This document shows, piece after piece, positions 60,797 to 64,000 of a stretch of 64,000 bases of DNA; position 1 is the stretch's first letter; each line of letters starts with the position of its first letter. The notes beneath the pieces were generated by a model that made no database searches, had not been told where the DNA came from, and worked only from the letters and a program-made list of their open reading frames with translations. A program made the translations under genes and the position numbers. The DNA comes from Onchocerca volvulus (Eukaryota; Nematoda; Chromadorea; Rhabditida; Onchocercidae). The stretch covers positions 682,001 through 746,000 of the forward strand of contig HG738138.1 in the NCBI GenBank assembly GCA_000499405.2, written 5' to 3'.

Positions 60797-63700
60797 AAGT
60801 TTCTTATCATTCAGTCTTGCTCATTAAGATATGACTGCCTGCTAGGTATTAATATGTTGTGGAATATTTTATTCCTATAGCTGCGAAATATTTTATCCTT
60901 TTAGGACTAATATAAATAAGTTAGTTCTTACGTAATATTTGTTCTATTATCAATTTTTACTCGAATGGCAACGACAATTGTGCTTTAGTATTGTTTCAAA
61001 AATTTCTTTCATTATCAGATTAATTCATCAAAGAAATCTTCCAATAAAATCATAATTTTATTAAAATGAGAAAACATATCAATTATCAATCAATACGACT
61101 ATTTATATGAAAATGTTGCCGGGAAATTCCCAAATGATATGAAATCAAATATTGAATAATAATTGTCAAATTTCAAACAAAAATTTGTAAAAATCAAAAA
61201 AAAAAGAAAAAAAAAACCTCACAACTTCATAATTTTATGTGCAATGAAATGATACTATGCTTTTCATGAAAAAATCATTATTTTTTAAATATAATCTTGT
61301 TAGAATCTTAATTTTAATTAAAAATTGACGCTAACACACATAAAAAGGATTCACATTCTGTTCTCAAAGTGTCTTTTAATCTTGTCAATATTATTTTATC
61401 CATTTCCTCCTTCTTTTTTTGTCTCTATTCACATCCATTTCAATCCATATTTTCCTTTCTTCTTTGAAATATGTTGAAAACTATTCCTATCTTCATTATT
61501 CATTCCATATTTTATTTTCCTTTCCTTTTTTTTCACATTAATTTTCTTATTTATAAAATACTACATCGATAGTAAGCAAGATGATTAACCTTCGAGAAAG
61601 CCATTTTAAGCTTTCTATTGATATTAGATGCCCCCGGAAGAAATTGAGCCAAGACTAACAGTTGGTAAATAAATTAAATTACAATCTCGTAAATATGTAC
61701 CACACGACTCAATCCTACCAGCTATGAAAGAATTTGTTTTCCACTCCCGTTTAAATCTTTTTGTCTTTAGGCCATTGATCCGAAAATCTTCTCCCTATAC
61801 TTCTCGTTTTCTCGCCTTTTCATCAGTTTTATTGTGGGGAAAAGTGAATGTGGAACTAGATGGATGGCTTTTTCATTTCAAAGTTTTTGATTAATTTCAA
61901 CCAAACATCAATTATCATTTTAGTCCTTTTTCGTGCACCTTTTTCTCGCATTTATCTTTTCTTTATTTTCCAACTTTTATGTAAAAAATAGCAATTTGGC
62001 AAATATGGCATTGAGATAAGTGAATATATTGATATTTTCTGAAAACAAGATTAAGAAAAGTATCAATCAATTAGTTAGAAAATTGAAACTGAAGTGATAA
62101 AAATTGTATTCTCCTTTTTTTTTTTAAAGCTATCATGTTCATTTATCTCGGATCTCGGATGCTTGTCTTGTTTCATGACGCCGCAAAAAAAATTATAAGA
62201 TTGATCATTGATCGTAGTATGAAAGCAACTGTTTGTTGTTTCCTTCCTTCCTTCGAAAATTATTTAAAAAAATATTTTTTTTAGTCAACAAAATGTAAAA
62301 TGTTTCAACAGAACCACTTGATCGATGGATGATATAGATAACCTTGCTTCCTCATCTTCCTTCCCATTTATCGTTAATGCATTTCCGTAATTGACCGAAA
62401 TTTTTCATTTTTAGATTTTCGATGAATATCAAGTTGATTTGTTGTCCCAAATTGATTGCATTACTATGAGATTTAAGAAATGACATATTATTTTTGAAAA
62501 TATTTCACCAAATTTTTGAGCTTGTTTACCCGGAAAAGCAAAGAAAAGAAAAGCTTTTGCGGAATTTTTGCCTTAAATGACATATTTATTGGAAAGACTT
62601 TAAACAGATAGATATAACATTCTAAAAATACATGAAAAAGATTTTTATTTCATATAATTTTTGAACAAGGGAAATTTTCCCATCCCTATTTAAAGTACAT
62701 GAAAATAAAATAAAAAAAAAAGTGAAATAGGATAAAGAAGAAAGGAAAAACAAGTGGTTTGAATTTTTTTTAGAATATAAAATGGGATAAACAAAAAAAA
62801 AAAAAAAAAAGGAAGCAAAAGCAATATATCGAATACTAACAGGCGGATATATTAGCTTGTGTTTGTTGTATATTCTTTTTCCTTTTTGAAATTGTAAAAA
62901 AATCGGAAAGAATTTTTAAGACAACATTGTTAACAAAACACTGTATTTAAAAATTTTTTTCCATATCGTTGATCTGTTTTCAGATATGTCAGCATTTGCT
63001 TTTCATCGTTTATATCCCATTTCTGATTATTCATATGCTTAATTACTAGCATCATTAGTAAATTAATTAACAGTTGGCAATTCATTTAATCTTATTTGCT
63101 TAGGATATTAGAGAACTTTTTTCCTCATATAAATAAGAACAATGTATAAAATGCTTAAATTAAGTTGTATTATTGTTACTGAAATTTGATATTTCATGCT
63201 TTATTTGCACATTTTTCTGGAAATTTATCACACTTCGTCTTAAAACAAAATTTTTGAATTCTTGATTGCTTACATTTTTATTCCAAGCTATAAGGCTATT
63301 TCGCAGCGGTTGTGGATGAAAATTTATTCATGGTTGTTTTGGTTTTTTTTTTTTTTTTTTCGCTTTGAATTTAAGATTTAGTTTTTCTCTGCTTGGAGAA
63401 ATTCCCATTTTATTGATTTTTAAATAATGAACAAGCAGTAATGAAAAATTTTAAGTTTCAACATGCAGGAAAATTCAACATTTTTGATCTCCCAACACCA
63501 TATTTTTTTTTAACTATCTAAAAAAAAAAACAAATTTTTAATTTCCTCATCCTAAATCCTAACAATAATACGAAGTTTTAAAAGTAGCCTAGTTATATGT
63601 CATCACCGAAACATCTGCTTCATTCTGCATATTAATAATTAAATTCCATTACTTCTTGTTCATAATTTAAAAAAAAAAAAGTCATTAAAATGGAAATTTC

Positions 63701-64000
63701 TGTGCTTTTCGACAAACAATTGAAATTTTTGATAAGCTATCGTGAAATGTCAAAAACCTCGCTATGATATTGTATAACACTTTGTAAACGATGCATTTAA
63801 TTTTCAACAACATATTATCGCTTAATAATTTCACGAAATTTCGGTACAATGAATTATTTTTATACAAAAAAATGATGTTAATTGATTTTTATACGGAAAA
63901 GTGGTGGTAATGGATAAAAATTTTAAGAGAAAATGATGAATAGAATTGAAAAAAAAAAAAGAAATATTACAGATGAAAGTTACTGAAGAGAAATATTGAA

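Larger units (their letters stand above)
47004..64000. other. Gene-poor 17-kb right end
   Basis: Apart from the exon-like stretches at 52985 and 54497, the island at 54.6-55.5 kb, microsatellites and the hairpin at 60750, I see only AT-rich sequence. A minus-strand frame at 49224-48907 begins inside a TA repeat and is not supported as a gene, though its second half is rich in charged residues. It could be the intron of a large gene running beyond the window. Confidence 0.5.

Overview
The window reads as nuclear DNA of a parasitic nematode, most likely a filarial or close clade III worm. It is very AT-rich. Genes are split into many short exons with degenerate GT donors and pyrimidine-rich AG acceptors, and start codons often sit a few bases after an acceptor-like site, as expected for spliced-leader trans-splicing. 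I see no rRNA, tRNA, CRISPR array, bacterial operon or intact transposon. The genus is inference.

Two multi-exon genes, both on the + strand, can be read with confidence. The first (417-22086) encodes liprin-beta (C. elegans HLB-1 family): a short conserved N-terminus, a coiled coil, a serine-rich linker and three tandem SAM domains, ending in a basic tail. All exon phases join in a 943-codon model. Inside its large intron between 7868 and 16026 lies a second set of exons (10969-11084 and 13519-13828). These either give liprin-beta another N-terminus or form a separate nested gene ending at 15834.

The second gene (36362-45749) encodes a kinase-less receptor with three Ig domains, one membrane segment and a proline-rich tail. 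Its order and motifs match FGFRL1 (planarian nou-darake family). The eight exons join in phase to give 633 residues, and a polyadenylation signal lies 93 bases after the stop. The first exon is the least certain part.

Between and after these genes the DNA is mostly AT-rich sequence with homopolymers, microsatellites, several perfect or near-perfect hairpins and GC-richer islands that may be promoters (about 32.1-32.7, 36.12-36.33 and 54.6-55.5 kb). Several short stretches look protein-coding but lack a full gene: a frameshifted minus-strand remnant in a liprin-beta intron, a chromodomain-like relic with one stop, a MADF-like fragment, a minus-strand first-exon candidate near 32.9 kb, and a small two-helix membrane protein at 46.8 kb. 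I found no convincing new multi-gene system. The best leads are the nested/alternative module in liprin-beta, the nematode FGFRL-type receptor, and the cluster of coding relics and hairpins in the introns.
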